Shown in pieces: positions 1 through 9,272 of a DNA stretch of 64,000 bases; position 1 is the first letter of the stretch; each line of letters opens with the position of its first letter. The notes beneath the pieces are model-generated. The model saw nothing but the letters and a program-made list of their open reading frames with translations, ran no database searches and was not told the DNA's origin. The translations under genes were made by a program, and so were the position numbers. This DNA comes from Bacteroidales bacterium (GTDB lineage Bacteria; Bacteroidota; Bacteroidia; Bacteroidales; UBA932), in the NCBI GenBank assembly GCA_017443025.1, contig JAFSPG010000015.1, positions 1-64,000 of the forward strand, given 5' to 3'.

Positions 1-118
1 CTGCAGAGAGGCTGAGTGTTGATGCGTTCTGGGTGAGGCGGGCATTGAGTGTCTTGTTGCCGCCAGCGACCGCGCTTACGAATTCAGTGAAGGTTGCGTT
101 GTCGTAAATCTGCTTCAA
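1..118 (-). CDS. Partial CDS of unknown function (N-terminus only)
   Basis: An open frame runs from a TTG codon at 118 to the window edge (39 residues, starting LKQIYDNATFTEF). A TAA lies in frame just upstream and no ATG is available, so TTG is the only plausible start; an AAGGAAAA-like ribosome site precedes it. The visible piece is Ser/Thr/Ala/Asn rich and has no signal peptide. No family is recognised. It could equally be the remnant of a broken gene. The call rests only on frame openness and codon use resembling the neighbours. Confidence 0.35.
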   Translation of the reverse strand, partial: MKQIYDNATFTEFVSAVAGGNKTLNARLTQNASTLSLSA

Positions 119-159
119 ATTGTTTTCCTTAGCAGGAATATTAGTGATATAATTAAATG

Positions 160-191
160 TTTGGAGATTTCCGGTATAATTTGCATATTTG
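160..191 (+). promoter_or_regulatory. Bacteroidota-type promoter for the EEP lipoprotein operon
   Basis: A -33 box TTTG at 160-163, a 20-base spacer and a -7 box CATATTTG at 184-191, one mismatch from TAnnTTTG. The predicted transcript start is a few bases before the ATG at 212, giving a very short leader. A second TATATTTG at 198-205 lacks a well-spaced -33 box. Confidence 0.5.
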
Positions 192-211
192 CATGATTAT
201 ATTTGTCTTTT

Positions 212-1297
212 ATGACGGCTTTGCGGAAATATCCGGCGCTGCTTTTGGCGGCGATGATGCTGCTCCTGGCGGGGGCGTGCGGCAAGGGCGACAGCACTCC
301 GGTGACGCCCGGTGGCGGCGGAGAGCAGCAGGAGCAGGAAGGTGAAGGTGAAGGCGAAGGCGGGGAAGGCGGTGGCGGTGAGGATACTCCTCCGACGCCT
401 CCGGAGCCGAATCCTCCCAGCGATCCGATTACCATCCAGGTGGCTACATATAATCTGCTCAAGCCTTCCGGCCGCAGGTCGGAGATGTCTCTTGAACTCC
501 CGGAGGTCCGCACCGCGCTTGGCAATGCCATCAAGGCTACCTGCGCCGACCTTATCGCCTTTAACGAGGTGGATGAGAACTATATCCCGGGCGGGGCCTA
601 TTCCATCAAGGATATTTGCGGAGATTCCATGGAAGACTGGGTATGGAGGATGGAATGGCCTAACTCCATCGACAGTGACTATAATGTGACGTATTCCTAC
701 GCCAACGGCTATGCCTACAATCCGGCAGTACTTGAAGAGCTCAACAGCCGCTATGTGTGGATATCAAAGACTGAAATCAAATATTTTACATACCCACAGG
801 ACGCTTATAAGAAGGTCGGTTCTCCGCAAAGAACCTGCATAATGGTCCTGTTCCGGCACAGGGCGTCGAACAAAGTCTTCTGCGTCTTCATATCTCACCT
901 GCCTACGCAGAGCCAGGGCGGTGCTTCGATTATGGCGGGCGGAGTGAGCCTGTTTGCATACAATTCGGCTGGCAGCCTGCCTCAGATTCTTCTGGGCGAT
1001 ATGAATTCCGCGCCATCCGGCGACAATACAGGTCCTTACAAGACTCTGATGGCCTATTGGAAAGACGGCTGGTCAACGACCGAAGGAACCCAGAGCGGCT
1101 CTTCTGCCAAGTATTATTACACTTATTCGGTTTTTACAACCAATCATCCAGAGAGGCGCATAGACCATATTCTTACTCGTGGATGCGAGGCTTCCGAGTA
1201 TTATACTATAAAGGAAACATACTGGCATAGAAGCAGCGCCAAGTACTGGTGCCCTTCCGACCATCTCCCTGTAACGGCTACGATAACGATTCCTTAG
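212..1297 (+). CDS. Endonuclease/exonuclease/phosphatase (EEP) family lipoprotein
   Basis: Predicted exported metal-dependent phosphoesterase of the EEP (DNase I-like) superfamily, 361 residues. A signal peptide ends in lipobox LAGAC, followed by a Gly/Glu-rich and then Pro-rich linker (about residues 28-70). EEP motifs are visible: YNLL near 76, NEVDENY near 118, GDMNS near 262, RIDHI near 315 and the catalytic SDHLP near 348. The substrate (nucleic acid, phospholipid or sugar phosphate) cannot be told. The ATG at 212 is preferred over an in-frame TTG at 203 that falls inside a possible -7 box. Only four bases separate it from the GH28-esterase gene downstream, so the two are probably co-transcribed. 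The glycine/glutamate tract is coded by a simple GAAGG-rich repeat and may vary between strains. Confidence 0.85.
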   Translation: MTALRKYPALLLAAMMLLLAGACGKGDSTPVTPGGGGEQQEQEGEGEGEGGEGGGGEDTPPTPPEPNPPSDPITIQVATYNLLKPSGRRSEMSLELPEVRTALGNAIKATCADLIAFNEVDENYIPGGAYSIKDICGDSMEDWVWRMEWPNSIDSDYNVTYSYANGYAYNPAVLEELNSRYVWISKTEIKYFTYPQDAYKKVGSPQRTCIMVLFRHRASNKVFCVFISHLPTQSQGGASIMAGGVSLFAYNSAGSLPQILLGDMNSAPSGDNTGPYKTLMAYWKDGWSTTEGTQSGSSAKYYYTYSVFTTNHPERRIDHILTRGCEASEYYTIKETYWHRSSAKYWCPSDHLPVTATITIP

Positions 1298-1301
1298 CCC
1301 C

Positions 1302-3662
1302 GTGAGACGCCTTTTTACAATATTGCTCATTTGTTCGCTTCCTCTTTTCCTCTACGGCAAGGAGGAGCCAGCCAGCTGGCCTGATGGGAGCAAGATTGAC
1401 AAGTGGTTCCGCAGTGAGCCCAAGGCCCCGAAGGGCAAAAAATTCCTTATCACCGATTTTGGTGCCGTGGCCGACAGTACCATCCTTCAGACGGCCGCAA
1501 TCCAGAAAGCCATCGACGCTGCTGCCGTAAAAGGGGGCATAGTGGTGATTCCCGAGGGCACCTGGCTGTCAGGCGCGCTTTTCTTCAAGCCAGGGACGCA
1601 TCTGTATCTTGCGAGCGGCGCGGTGCTTAAGGGAAGTACGGCAACGGAGGATTTCCCGGACGTGCCGGTGCATATCGAGGGCGTACTCCAGCCCTATGCG
1701 GCGGCCCTTGTCAACGCAGACTCCTGCGATGGCTTTTCCATTCGCGGCGAGGGAACCCTCGACGGCAACGGACTACCTTACTGGAAGGCCTTCTGGGCGC
1801 GCAGGAAGGAGAATCGTAATTGTACCAATCTGGAAGTACGCCGCCCGAGGATGGTATCCATCAGCAACAGTTCCGATATCTCCATCGTTGGCGTAAAACT
1901 TCGCAATTCGGCCTTCTGGAATATCCACCTTTATAAATGCTCAAGGATATTCGTTAGCGGAGTGAACATTTATGCCCCGATTAAGCCGGTAAAGGCCCCG
2001 TCGTCCGACGGTATCGACCTTGATGCCTGTTCAGACGTACATATCTGCTCCTCGTTCTTCGCTACCGGCGACGACCTCATCGCCCTGAAGGGCGGGAAAG
2101 GCCCCTGGGCTGATACAGATCCGGATAACGGAGTTAATGCCAACGTCCTCGTCGAGAATTGCGAGTTCGGCCACGGGCCAGGAGTTCTGGTCTTCGGCAG
2201 CGAGTGCGTAGGGGCGAAAAACATCATCCTCCGAAACGGCAAAGTCTCCGAAACCGACCGCCTCCTCTGGCTGAAGATGCGACCTGATACGCCTCAGGTC
2301 TATTCGGATATCCTGATAGAAGGGATGGAGGGATACGTCCGAAATGTCATATATGTAAAGCCCTGGACCCAGTTCTTTGACCTCAGAGGCCGCAAGGACA
2401 TTCCCAAATCCTTCGCCCGGAATATCACCATCCGCGACTGCAAACTGACTTGCAAGCGCCGCCGCAACATAGAAGAGGCCCCTGAGCAGTATGAAATCGA
2501 GGGCCTGGTAATAAAGGGCAATAAGTTCAAATGGAAGTACAACAAGAAGGAAGAGAAGGTTAAGCCGTACACCCTCCCTGACGTCCTTTCATTTGCCAAT
2601 GGCGTTAGAGTCGAGAGACCGGAAGAGTGGCCTGCGCGCAAGGCCGAGATTCTCGAGCTTTTCCAGAAGGAGATGTACGGACAGATGCCTCCGGCAAGCC
2701 CCATCTTCCTCGAGACAACAGGCGAAGAAGAGGTTTTAGGCGGGACGGGTCTGCGCCGTAATATAAGGATGACTTTCCGCGAAGATGGCAGCGGTCCGCA
2801 CATTGACTGGATGATTGTTTCTCCGGCCTCGAAAAAGGAACCTGTTCCGGCCGTCCTGATGATGAATTATGACGCTAATCAGGCTATTCTTGACGATAAG
2901 GGGCATAATTCCAAGTCGGTTTTCCCGCTGTATGGCATCATTGCGAAGGGTTATGCCTACGTAACTGCCTGTTATGAAGATGTTTCCCCCGATCCTGATG
3001 AGGTCGAGGATCCCGCCGAGCAGCTTGCGATTGCACGTACCGGCGTATATGAACTTTGGGATAAGGATATCACAACGGGCTCTCTGATGGCCTGGGCCTG
3101 GGCCCTCTGCCGAGGAATGGATATGCTCTCGATGGATAAGCATATCGATGCATCCAAGGTGCTTCTTACCGGCAGTTCCCGCCTTGGGAAGGCGGCCCTC
3201 CTGGCTGCCGCCTTCGACGAGCGCTTCGCGGTAGTATGCCTTAACCAGACGGGCGGCGGGGGAGTGCCGCTTTCGAAGCGCAATTTCGGCGAGAACATAG
3301 GCACTGAAGTAGATAGCTACTGCTACTGGTGGTGCAAGGAGTTCCGCAAATGGGCAGGTAAAGAGGACAAGATGCCTTTTGACCAGCATATGATTCTTGC
3401 CTGCATAGCTCCACGGCCGCTTCTCGTGGAGGGATTTACCAATCCTTGGTTCGATGCGAGGGGCGAATTCCTCGCCCTCAAGGCGGCTTCGCCGGTGTGG
3501 GAAATGCTTGGAGCTGAAGGTCTTCCGGATGTGGACTTCCCTCATTCCTTTGAAACCGGAGCCATCGGAAGCAAGCTTGGATATGTCAAGCGCCGCGACC
3601 CTCACGGCTTCTCGTATGAGGACTGGAAATGGATGCTCGATTTCGCTGCTCTCGCCCCTTGA
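1302..3662 (+). CDS. GH28 polygalacturonase-like / CE15-like esterase fusion, exported
   Basis: A 786-residue protein with GTG start and signal peptide, carrying two predicted catalytic modules. Residues about 45-420 are a GH28 right-handed beta-helix (polygalacturonase/rhamnogalacturonase superfamily) with SSDGIDLD near 235, TGDDLIALK near 255, GHGPG near 290 and LKMRPD near 325. Residues about 430-786 are an alpha/beta hydrolase resembling the CE15 glucuronoyl methylesterase group, with nucleophile motif TGSSRLGKAA near 622 and candidate His residues in FPHSFE and DPHGF near the end. Family knowledge suggests de-esterification coupled to cleavage of uronic-acid pectins, possibly rhamnogalacturonan; this is inference. 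It follows the EEP gene by four bases, and its stop codon overlaps the next gene's -33 box. No SusC/SusD pair is present in the window. Confidence 0.85.
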   Translation: MRRLFTILLICSLPLFLYGKEEPASWPDGSKIDKWFRSEPKAPKGKKFLITDFGAVADSTILQTAAIQKAIDAAAVKGGIVVIPEGTWLSGALFFKPGTHLYLASGAVLKGSTATEDFPDVPVHIEGVLQPYAAALVNADSCDGFSIRGEGTLDGNGLPYWKAFWARRKENRNCTNLEVRRPRMVSISNSSDISIVGVKLRNSAFWNIHLYKCSRIFVSGVNIYAPIKPVKAPSSDGIDLDACSDVHICSSFFATGDDLIALKGGKGPWADTDPDNGVNANVLVENCEFGHGPGVLVFGSECVGAKNIILRNGKVSETDRLLWLKMRPDTPQVYSDILIEGMEGYVRNVIYVKPWTQFFDLRGRKDIPKSFARNITIRDCKLTCKRRRNIEEAPEQYEIEGLVIKGNKFKWKYNKKEEKVKPYTLPDVLSFANGVRVERPEEWPARKAEILELFQKEMYGQMPPASPIFLETTGEEEVLGGTGLRRNIRMTFREDGSGPHIDWMIVSPASKKEPVPAVLMMNYDANQAILDDKGHNSKSVFPLYGIIAKGYAYVTACYEDVSPDPDEVEDPAEQLAIARTGVYELWDKDITTGSLMAWAWALCRGMDMLSMDKHIDASKVLLTGSSRLGKAALLAAAFDERFAVVCLNQTGGGGVPLSKRNFGENIGTEVDSYCYWWCKEFRKWAGKEDKMPFDQHMILACIAPRPLLVEGFTNPWFDARGEFLALKAASPVWEMLGAEGLPDVDFPHSFETGAIGSKLGYVKRRDPHGFSYEDWKWMLDFAALAP

Positions 3663-3689
3663 TTTGTCTTTGAGATTTTAGTATATTTG
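3658..3689 (+). promoter_or_regulatory. Promoter of the phosphohexomutase gene
   Basis: CTTG at 3658-3661, a 20-base spacer and a perfect -7 box TATATTTG at 3682-3689, leaving a leader of about 19 bases before the ATG at 3715. The -33 box overlaps the stop codon of the preceding gene. Confidence 0.65.
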
Positions 3690-3714
3690 CGTCTGTATCG
3701 TAAAATTAATTGAT

Positions 3715-5079
3715 ATGGGCGCTTTTCATGCATACGACATCCGCGGAATCTACGGCAAGGACTGGGACCGCGAGACAGCTTATAAGGTGGGATATTTCAT
3801 CCCCCGTTTACTCAAATCCGACAAAGTCCTGGTAGGCCGCGACTGCCGCGTTTCTTCCGACGAAATCCATGATGCCGTGCTCAAGGGCATCAACGATGCC
3901 GGAGCCGATGTATATGATATCGGCCTGAGCTCAACTCCGATGGTATATTTTGCCACGGCCAACTATGGCTTCGACGCCTCGGTGCAGATTACCGCATCGC
4001 ACAATCCCGCAGAGTATAACGGCATGAAGGTGTCTACCACCGACGCCCAGGCAGTGGGATTCGATGCCGGTCTCGGGCAGATCAAGGCCTGGATTGAGGA
4101 AGGCGTCCCTACGCCTGTAGCAGAAAAGCGAGGCCAGGTATTCAAGAAGGAGATTCTCGAAGACTATATCTCCTTTATGTCTAAATTCAAGAAGGATATC
4201 AGCAACCTCACCGTGGCTATGGACCTTTCCAACGGAATGGCCAACCTCTTTGCCAAGAGAATCTTCGGCGAGGGTGAGAATATGCACTATCTCTTCGATA
4301 CCCTTGACGGCCGCTTCCCCAACCACGAGCCTAATCCCCTGGTGGAGAAGAACTGCCTGCCCCTCGAAGAACTCGTGTGCAAGGTCAAGGCCGACTGTGG
4401 AGTTATCTACGACGGTGACGCCGACCGCGTGATGTTCATCGACGAGCGCGGCAAATTCATTTCCCCCGACCTTATGATTGCCCTTATGGGCAAGTATTTC
4501 GTGGGTGAGCGCGGTCTGAAAGGCATAGTCCTTCAGGATATACGTTCTTCGAAGGCAGTGGGAGAGTATCTCGAGCCGATGGGATGCAAGATGCAGACCT
4601 GGAAGGTGGGCCGCGCCTTCGCCGCCAAGAAACTCCGCGAAATCGACGGAGTTTGGGGCGGGGAACTCGCAGGCCACTATTACTTCCGCGACTTCTTCTA
4701 CAGCGATTCCGGCCTGCTGGCCTCGATGATAATCCTCAATATCGTATCCGCCCTCAAGAAAGAGGGCAGGACTCTCAGCCAGGCCATAGCGGAGATAGTC
4801 CGCTACGAGAATTCCGGCGAGATTAATTTCCGCGTGGAGGATAAGAAGGGTGCGATGGATGCCGTAAAGGATTTCTTCATGGCGCAGGAGAAGGCCACGG
4901 CCTTCATGGACTTCGACGGATACCGCATCGAATTCCCCGAATGGTGGCTTAATATCCGTCCTTCCAATACGGAGCCCTATCTTCGTTTCCTCTGCGAAGC
5001 TACTTCACAGAGCCTTCTGCAGGAGAAGATAGCGGCTACAGACAAGATTCTGCGCGAGCAGTTCGGCGCAAGCAGGTAA
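3715..5079 (+). CDS. Phosphomannomutase/phosphoglucomutase
   Basis: Cytoplasmic alpha-D-phosphohexomutase that interconverts hexose-1- and hexose-6-phosphates (mannose and/or glucose) for nucleotide-sugar synthesis. At 454 residues it has the normal length for the PMM/PGM family. The N-terminal YDIRG motif, the phosphoserine loop TASHNP near 92, the metal-binding DGDADR near 232, a sugar-binding GGELAGHY segment near 317 and the phosphate-binding RPSNTEPYLR near 413 are all present. It has its own promoter and is followed after 12 bases by the NUDIX gene, so it may lead into that operon. The sequence does not decide which hexose is preferred; GlmM is less likely because of the four-domain PMM/PGM-type motifs. 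Confidence 0.92.
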   Translation: MGAFHAYDIRGIYGKDWDRETAYKVGYFIPRLLKSDKVLVGRDCRVSSDEIHDAVLKGINDAGADVYDIGLSSTPMVYFATANYGFDASVQITASHNPAEYNGMKVSTTDAQAVGFDAGLGQIKAWIEEGVPTPVAEKRGQVFKKEILEDYISFMSKFKKDISNLTVAMDLSNGMANLFAKRIFGEGENMHYLFDTLDGRFPNHEPNPLVEKNCLPLEELVCKVKADCGVIYDGDADRVMFIDERGKFISPDLMIALMGKYFVGERGLKGIVLQDIRSSKAVGEYLEPMGCKMQTWKVGRAFAAKKLREIDGVWGGELAGHYYFRDFFYSDSGLLASMIILNIVSALKKEGRTLSQAIAEIVRYENSGEINFRVEDKKGAMDAVKDFFMAQEKATAFMDFDGYRIEFPEWWLNIRPSNTEPYLRFLCEATSQSLLQEKIAATDKILREQFGASR

Positions 5080-5091
5080 GAATCTCAGGCT

Positions 5092-5685
5092 GTGGCTGAA
5101 TTGTTCTACCCCACATACGAGGTCCAGCTTTATCCTCTGCCTACGGCTGACCGTCCTTCGGATACGATTGTCCGGAAGGACGATGAGATGCTGCCCGTAG
5201 TGGATGAGAACGGACTTGTGTTCGGTATGGCCCGCCGCAGCTATGTCCACTCCGGTTCCAAGCTGCTGCATCCGGTAGTTCATATCCACATCCTGAATCA
5301 TATGGGGGAATTTTACCTCCAGAAGAGGGCTGCCGGTAAGGACTCCTATCCAGGCTACTGGGATTCGTCCGTGGGCGGGCACGTCGGCTTCGGCGAGTCT
5401 GTGGCCGAAGCCCTTCTGCGCGAAGCGCAGGAGGAACTGCGCCTCTCGCGCATCAATCCGGTGGATTTGGGCACATATGTCTGGGAGGATGATTCGGCCA
5501 GGGAGCTCGTTTATGTATTTGGTCTGATTCACGATGCATTGCCTCAGCCGAACCCCGAAGAAGTGTCGGAGGGGCGCTTCTGGAGCCCCGACGAAATCGT
5601 CAGCAATATAGGGAAGGGGATTTTTACCCCTGATTTGGAAAATGAGTTCCTTTCCTACCGCGAAAAGCTCGAAGCCCTGATATAG
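5092..5685 (+). CDS. NUDIX hydrolase (YfcD/IPP-isomerase-like)
   Basis: Cytoplasmic NUDIX-fold enzyme of 197 residues, expected to cleave a nucleoside diphosphate linked to another moiety, or to be IPP-isomerase-like as in the YfcD group. The NUDIX box is complete: GHVGFGE near residue 96 followed by REAQEEL near 110. The upstream GSKLLHPVVHIHI segment is typical of this subgroup. The start is a GTG; an internal ATG at 5188 would also give an intact domain, so the first 32 residues are less certain. It lies three bases before the HIT-SpoIID gene and appears to begin a four-gene operon ending at NamZ. A link to cell-wall nucleotide sugars is inference from context only. Confidence 0.85.
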   Translation: MAELFYPTYEVQLYPLPTADRPSDTIVRKDDEMLPVVDENGLVFGMARRSYVHSGSKLLHPVVHIHILNHMGEFYLQKRAAGKDSYPGYWDSSVGGHVGFGESVAEALLREAQEELRLSRINPVDLGTYVWEDDSARELVYVFGLIHDALPQPNPEEVSEGRFWSPDEIVSNIGKGIFTPDLENEFLSYREKLEALI

Positions 5686-5688
5686 ACT

Positions 5689-7983
5689 ATGACTGAATCG
5701 AATGTACTTCATAAGCTTTTGGGCGACCAGCTTTCCGTGTGGCCGCTTGCTGCTGCCAATTATCGTGCAGTGAAGACTGCGCAGCTGCGGAAGATGCAGG
5801 TCGGCGGGCTTGAGGTTACGGTTCAGCATAATCCCGGAAGGGTGAATTCCGTCCTGGCATCATCTGAAAAACCGTCGCGTGAGCAGTGCGTCCTCTGCGA
5901 GAAGAATCGCCCGAAGGCGCAGCAGATAATCCGCTTCGAGGCCCGCAAAGGCCGCAAATATGAGATTCTCGTCAATCCTTATCCGATTTTCCACGAGCAT
6001 TTTACCATACCGGCCTGCGAACATACGCCCCAGACCATCTTCAACAGGTTTGTGGATATGACGGACCTCGCCCATCATTATACCGATTTCACCTTCCTGT
6101 ACAATGGCCCCGAGAGCGGAGCTTCCGCCAGGGAGCATATGCATTTCCAGGCCTGTCCGAGGGAGATGATGCCTCTTGAAGTGGCGGTTGAGGCCCTGCT
6201 CGATGCCAAGGACACCAAGACTCTTCATTATATCTCTTCCGTCAAGGAGGCGTCGCTGTACCATTGCGCGCTTCTTACCAGCGGAGTGTTCGTGATTCAG
6301 GCCAGGACGTCCAAATCTCTGGCAAAACTCTTCTACAGACTTCTCGACTGCATTCCCATCACCAAGGAGCATCCCGAACCGATGTTCAATCTGATGATGT
6401 GGTACAAGCCTCTCTCGGATGCTTCCCGCCCTAAAGGCAATACCCACGGTCTGGCTGATTTCGAGTACAGGGCGATAGTTACCCTTAGGCAGGCGCATCG
6501 TCCGGAGTGTTTCTATGCTTCCGGAGATGAGCATATAGCCGTAAGCCCCGGCTGCGTGGAGATGGCAGGAATGATGGTGGTGCCTTCGGCTGAGGATTTT
6601 GAGAAGATTACGCCTGAAGTGGTTGAAAAGATATACTCCGACGTTTCCATATCTCCGGAGCTTGAAGCTCGGTTGATACGCCGCCTAACCCGTACTCAGG
6701 AGTGTGTGCACGTGGGCGTGCTCTCTGCCGACACCATAGTATTTGAGATTATATCCGACGGCGCCGGCCCTCAGACTGTCAGTTATCAGGAGGGAAAAAT
6801 CAGCTATAACGGGGTGCTGTACGACGAACTTTTCTTCGAGGCCCAGACGCCCTCCAAGATGTTCGCCGAACCGACCTTTATCCTCCACGACGTAGTGATT
6901 GGCGTGGATTTCCACTGGCAGAGAAAGATGGCCTGCACTTTCGGCGGCTCACTGAAGTTCATAGTCGAGAAGGGAAAGGTAGTGGCTGTAAATATTATCG
7001 GGGTTGAGGATTACCTGCTGAGCGTGATTTCTTCCGAGATGAAGTCGTCGGCTTCGCTGGAATTCCTCAAGGCGCACGCCGTAATATCCCGTTCCTGGGT
7101 TCTTGCCCAGATGGCGGCACGGCGGGCGCGGCGCTTCAGCGCCCCGGAAGGCCTTCTCGGCCTTCCGGCGGTCGTTACCGACCTCGACGCCCGCCTGTGC
7201 CGCGAGGGCCAGGCAGCATCCGACGAACTCATCAAGTGGTTCGACCACGACGACCATCGCGGCTTCGATGTCTGCGCCGACGACCATTGCCAGCGCTACC
7301 AGGGTCTCACGATGGCTGTGGGCGAGAAGGTCCGCGAAGCAATAGACCTTACCTGGGGAGAAGTCCTTATGGACGGCGATACTCTCTGCGACTGTCGCTT
7401 CCACAAGTGCTGCGGCGGCCGCACGGAGCTTTTCAGCTCCTGCTGGGCCGACAAGGATTATTCCTATCTGCCTTCGCTACCCGATACTCCGGGGCACGCC
7501 GTGGGCGGAAAATGCTTCTGCAACACTTCCGATTCGGAAATTCTTTCGCAGGTACTCAACGACTACGACCTAGAAACCAAAGATTTCTTCCACTGGAAGC
7601 AGTCTTATTCGCGCGAGGAAATTTCCGCGCTCTTTGCCCGTCGAAGTGGTATTGATGTTGGGATGATACTCGAGTTGGTGCCTCTTGAAAAAGGCCCCTC
7701 GGGAGTTATCAAAAAGCTCAAGGTGGTAGGCTCCAAACGCACTGTCGTGATTGGCAAGGAGCTGATAATCAGGAAATTCCTCTCCGAGTCGCATCTCAAG
7801 AGCGCCCGTTTCGAGGCCTCCTGGGAGGGGGATACTCTCCATCTTGAGGGATACGGCTGGGGGCACGGCGTAGGATTGTGCCAGATCGGCGCTGCCGTAA
7901 TGGCCTGCGAGGGCTATCGCTACCGCGATATCCTCGCGCACTATTATCCCGGCGCCTCCCTTAAAATCATCGATTCCTTATGA
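5689..7983 (+). CDS. DUF4922/HIT-like phosphorylase fused to SpoIID/LytB amidase-enhancer domain
   Basis: A 764-residue protein with two unlike halves. Residues about 1-330 resemble DUF4922 and the GALT/Ap4A-phosphorylase branch of the HIT superfamily: a CVLC pair at 67-70 and the HxHxQ signature HMHFQ at 150-154, suggesting nucleotidyl transfer or phosphorolysis of a nucleotide sugar or dinucleotide. Residues about 400-764 are a SpoIID/LytB domain: EDYLLSVISSEM near 443, an AHAVISRSW segment near 463 and GWGHGVGLCQIGA near 723. In sporulators SpoIID is a lytic transglycosylase acting on denuded glycan. No signal peptide or membrane segment is visible, which fits a HIT enzyme but is puzzling for a wall-acting domain. 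The stop overlaps the next start (ATGA). The neighbours AmpG-like permease and NamZ strongly suggest peptidoglycan recycling. Confidence 0.85.
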   Translation: MTESNVLHKLLGDQLSVWPLAAANYRAVKTAQLRKMQVGGLEVTVQHNPGRVNSVLASSEKPSREQCVLCEKNRPKAQQIIRFEARKGRKYEILVNPYPIFHEHFTIPACEHTPQTIFNRFVDMTDLAHHYTDFTFLYNGPESGASAREHMHFQACPREMMPLEVAVEALLDAKDTKTLHYISSVKEASLYHCALLTSGVFVIQARTSKSLAKLFYRLLDCIPITKEHPEPMFNLMMWYKPLSDASRPKGNTHGLADFEYRAIVTLRQAHRPECFYASGDEHIAVSPGCVEMAGMMVVPSAEDFEKITPEVVEKIYSDVSISPELEARLIRRLTRTQECVHVGVLSADTIVFEIISDGAGPQTVSYQEGKISYNGVLYDELFFEAQTPSKMFAEPTFILHDVVIGVDFHWQRKMACTFGGSLKFIVEKGKVVAVNIIGVEDYLLSVISSEMKSSASLEFLKAHAVISRSWVLAQMAARRARRFSAPEGLLGLPAVVTDLDARLCREGQAASDELIKWFDHDDHRGFDVCADDHCQRYQGLTMAVGEKVREAIDLTWGEVLMDGDTLCDCRFHKCCGGRTELFSSCWADKDYSYLPSLPDTPGHAVGGKCFCNTSDSEILSQVLNDYDLETKDFFHWKQSYSREEISALFARRSGIDVGMILELVPLEKGPSGVIKKLKVVGSKRTVVIGKELIIRKFLSESHLKSARFEASWEGDTLHLEGYGWGHGVGLCQIGAAVMACEGYRYRDILAHYYPGASLKIIDSL

Positions 7984-9272
7984 AGCCTTCTGTGAAACGT
8001 CATTCCCCCTGGAAGTGGATTCCTACTGTATATGCCGCAGAAGGTCTTCCCAACGTCATAGTTACCGTAGTGTCGGTGACGATTTTCCTGCAAATGGGCT
8101 TGTCCAACACCGAAATCGGCGTATATACCAGCCTTCTACAGCTTCCGTGGATAATTAAGCCTCTCTGGAGCCCTTTTATCGATATTTTCAAGACCAAAAG
8201 ATGGTGGGTAATCACGATGCAGGCCTTCCTCGGGGCGGCTTTTGCGGGTGTGGCATTTACCATAGGTACAGGCTGGTGGTTCCAGTTTATGCTCTTCTTT
8301 CTCTTCCTGATGGGCTTTGCCAGCGCAACTCACGATATCGCCGCCGACGGATACTATATGATTGAGCTCGACGACCATCAGCAGTCGGTGTTTGTCGGTG
8401 TCCGTAATACAGTTTACCGCCTTGCCGTGATATTCGGCAACGGTGTGCTCGTGCTTGTGGCCGGTTTGATTCAGAGGGCTACTGAAGGCAAGATTGCTTT
8501 AAGCTGGTCGCTGGTTTTCTTTGCCCTTGCGGGAATGTTCATTGCCTTTGCCCTGTATCATCGTCGCGGGCTGCCTGTGAGCGCACAGGATGCTCCGCGC
8601 GGGATTTCCGGCAGGGATACCTGGAAGATGGTGGGCACTTCTCTTTCGACCTTCTTTACAAAGTATCCCTGGAAGCAGACCTTCGTGGCCCTGCTGTTCC
8701 TGCTGCTGTTCCGCTTCCCTGAGGCTATGCTCTCGAAAATGGCTCCTACCTTCCTGCAGAGGCCTTTCTCTGAAGGCGGCCTTGGGCTTTCGCCTGAAGA
8801 ATACGGCATCGTGAACGGTACTATCGGGGTTATCGGCCTGCTCGCCGGAGGAATCATTGGAGGTATCCTGGCCGGACGTCACGGCCTGAAGAAGTGGCTA
8901 TGGCCCATGGTTCTGGCGCTTACCTTGCCGGATGTAGTGTACGTCTATATGAGCTCGGCCTTCCCGACGAATCTGGCCGTAATCGCCGGCTGCATCTTTA
9001 TTGAGCAGATGGGTTATGGCTTTGGATTCACGGCGCTTACCCTGTATATGCTTTACTACAGCGCAGGCGAGTTCAAGACCTCACATTATTCAATTTGTAC
9101 AGGAATTACCTATCTGGGATTGATGATTCCCGGTTTCTTCTCGGGCCTTATGGCCGACGGCATGGGCTACTACAAGTTTTTCCTCGCGGTTATGGCCCTC
9201 TGCCTTATTACCTTCGCCGTTACGGCCTTGATCAAGATTGACCCTTCCTTCGGTAAAGCCAAAAAACAATGA
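7980..9272 (+). CDS. MFS transporter, AmpG-like muropeptide permease
   Basis: Inner-membrane major facilitator with about 12 predicted helices over 430 residues. The N-terminus (YAAEGLPNVIVTVVSV, then LPWIIKPLWSPFID) resembles AmpG-family permeases that import GlcNAc-anhydroMurNAc muropeptides or MurNAc sugars. It overlaps the stop of the HIT-SpoIID gene and the start of namZ by ATGA, so translation of all three is probably coupled. Substrate assignment depends on family resemblance plus this context; another sugar or peptide is possible. Confidence 0.8.
   Translation: MKPSVKRHSPWKWIPTVYAAEGLPNVIVTVVSVTIFLQMGLSNTEIGVYTSLLQLPWIIKPLWSPFIDIFKTKRWWVITMQAFLGAAFAGVAFTIGTGWWFQFMLFFLFLMGFASATHDIAADGYYMIELDDHQQSVFVGVRNTVYRLAVIFGNGVLVLVAGLIQRATEGKIALSWSLVFFALAGMFIAFALYHRRGLPVSAQDAPRGISGRDTWKMVGTSLSTFFTKYPWKQTFVALLFLLLFRFPEAMLSKMAPTFLQRPFSEGGLGLSPEEYGIVNGTIGVIGLLAGGIIGGILAGRHGLKKWLWPMVLALTLPDVVYVYMSSAFPTNLAVIAGCIFIEQMGYGFGFTALTLYMLYYSAGEFKTSHYSICTGITYLGLMIPGFFSGLMADGMGYYKFFLAVMALCLITFAVTALIKIDPSFGKAKKQ

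Noticed and set aside
115-534. Minus-strand open frame rich in Pro and Ser over the EEP lipoprotein start
   Set aside because: It mirrors the Gly/Glu-rich linker of the real gene, has no family signature and covers the promoter region.
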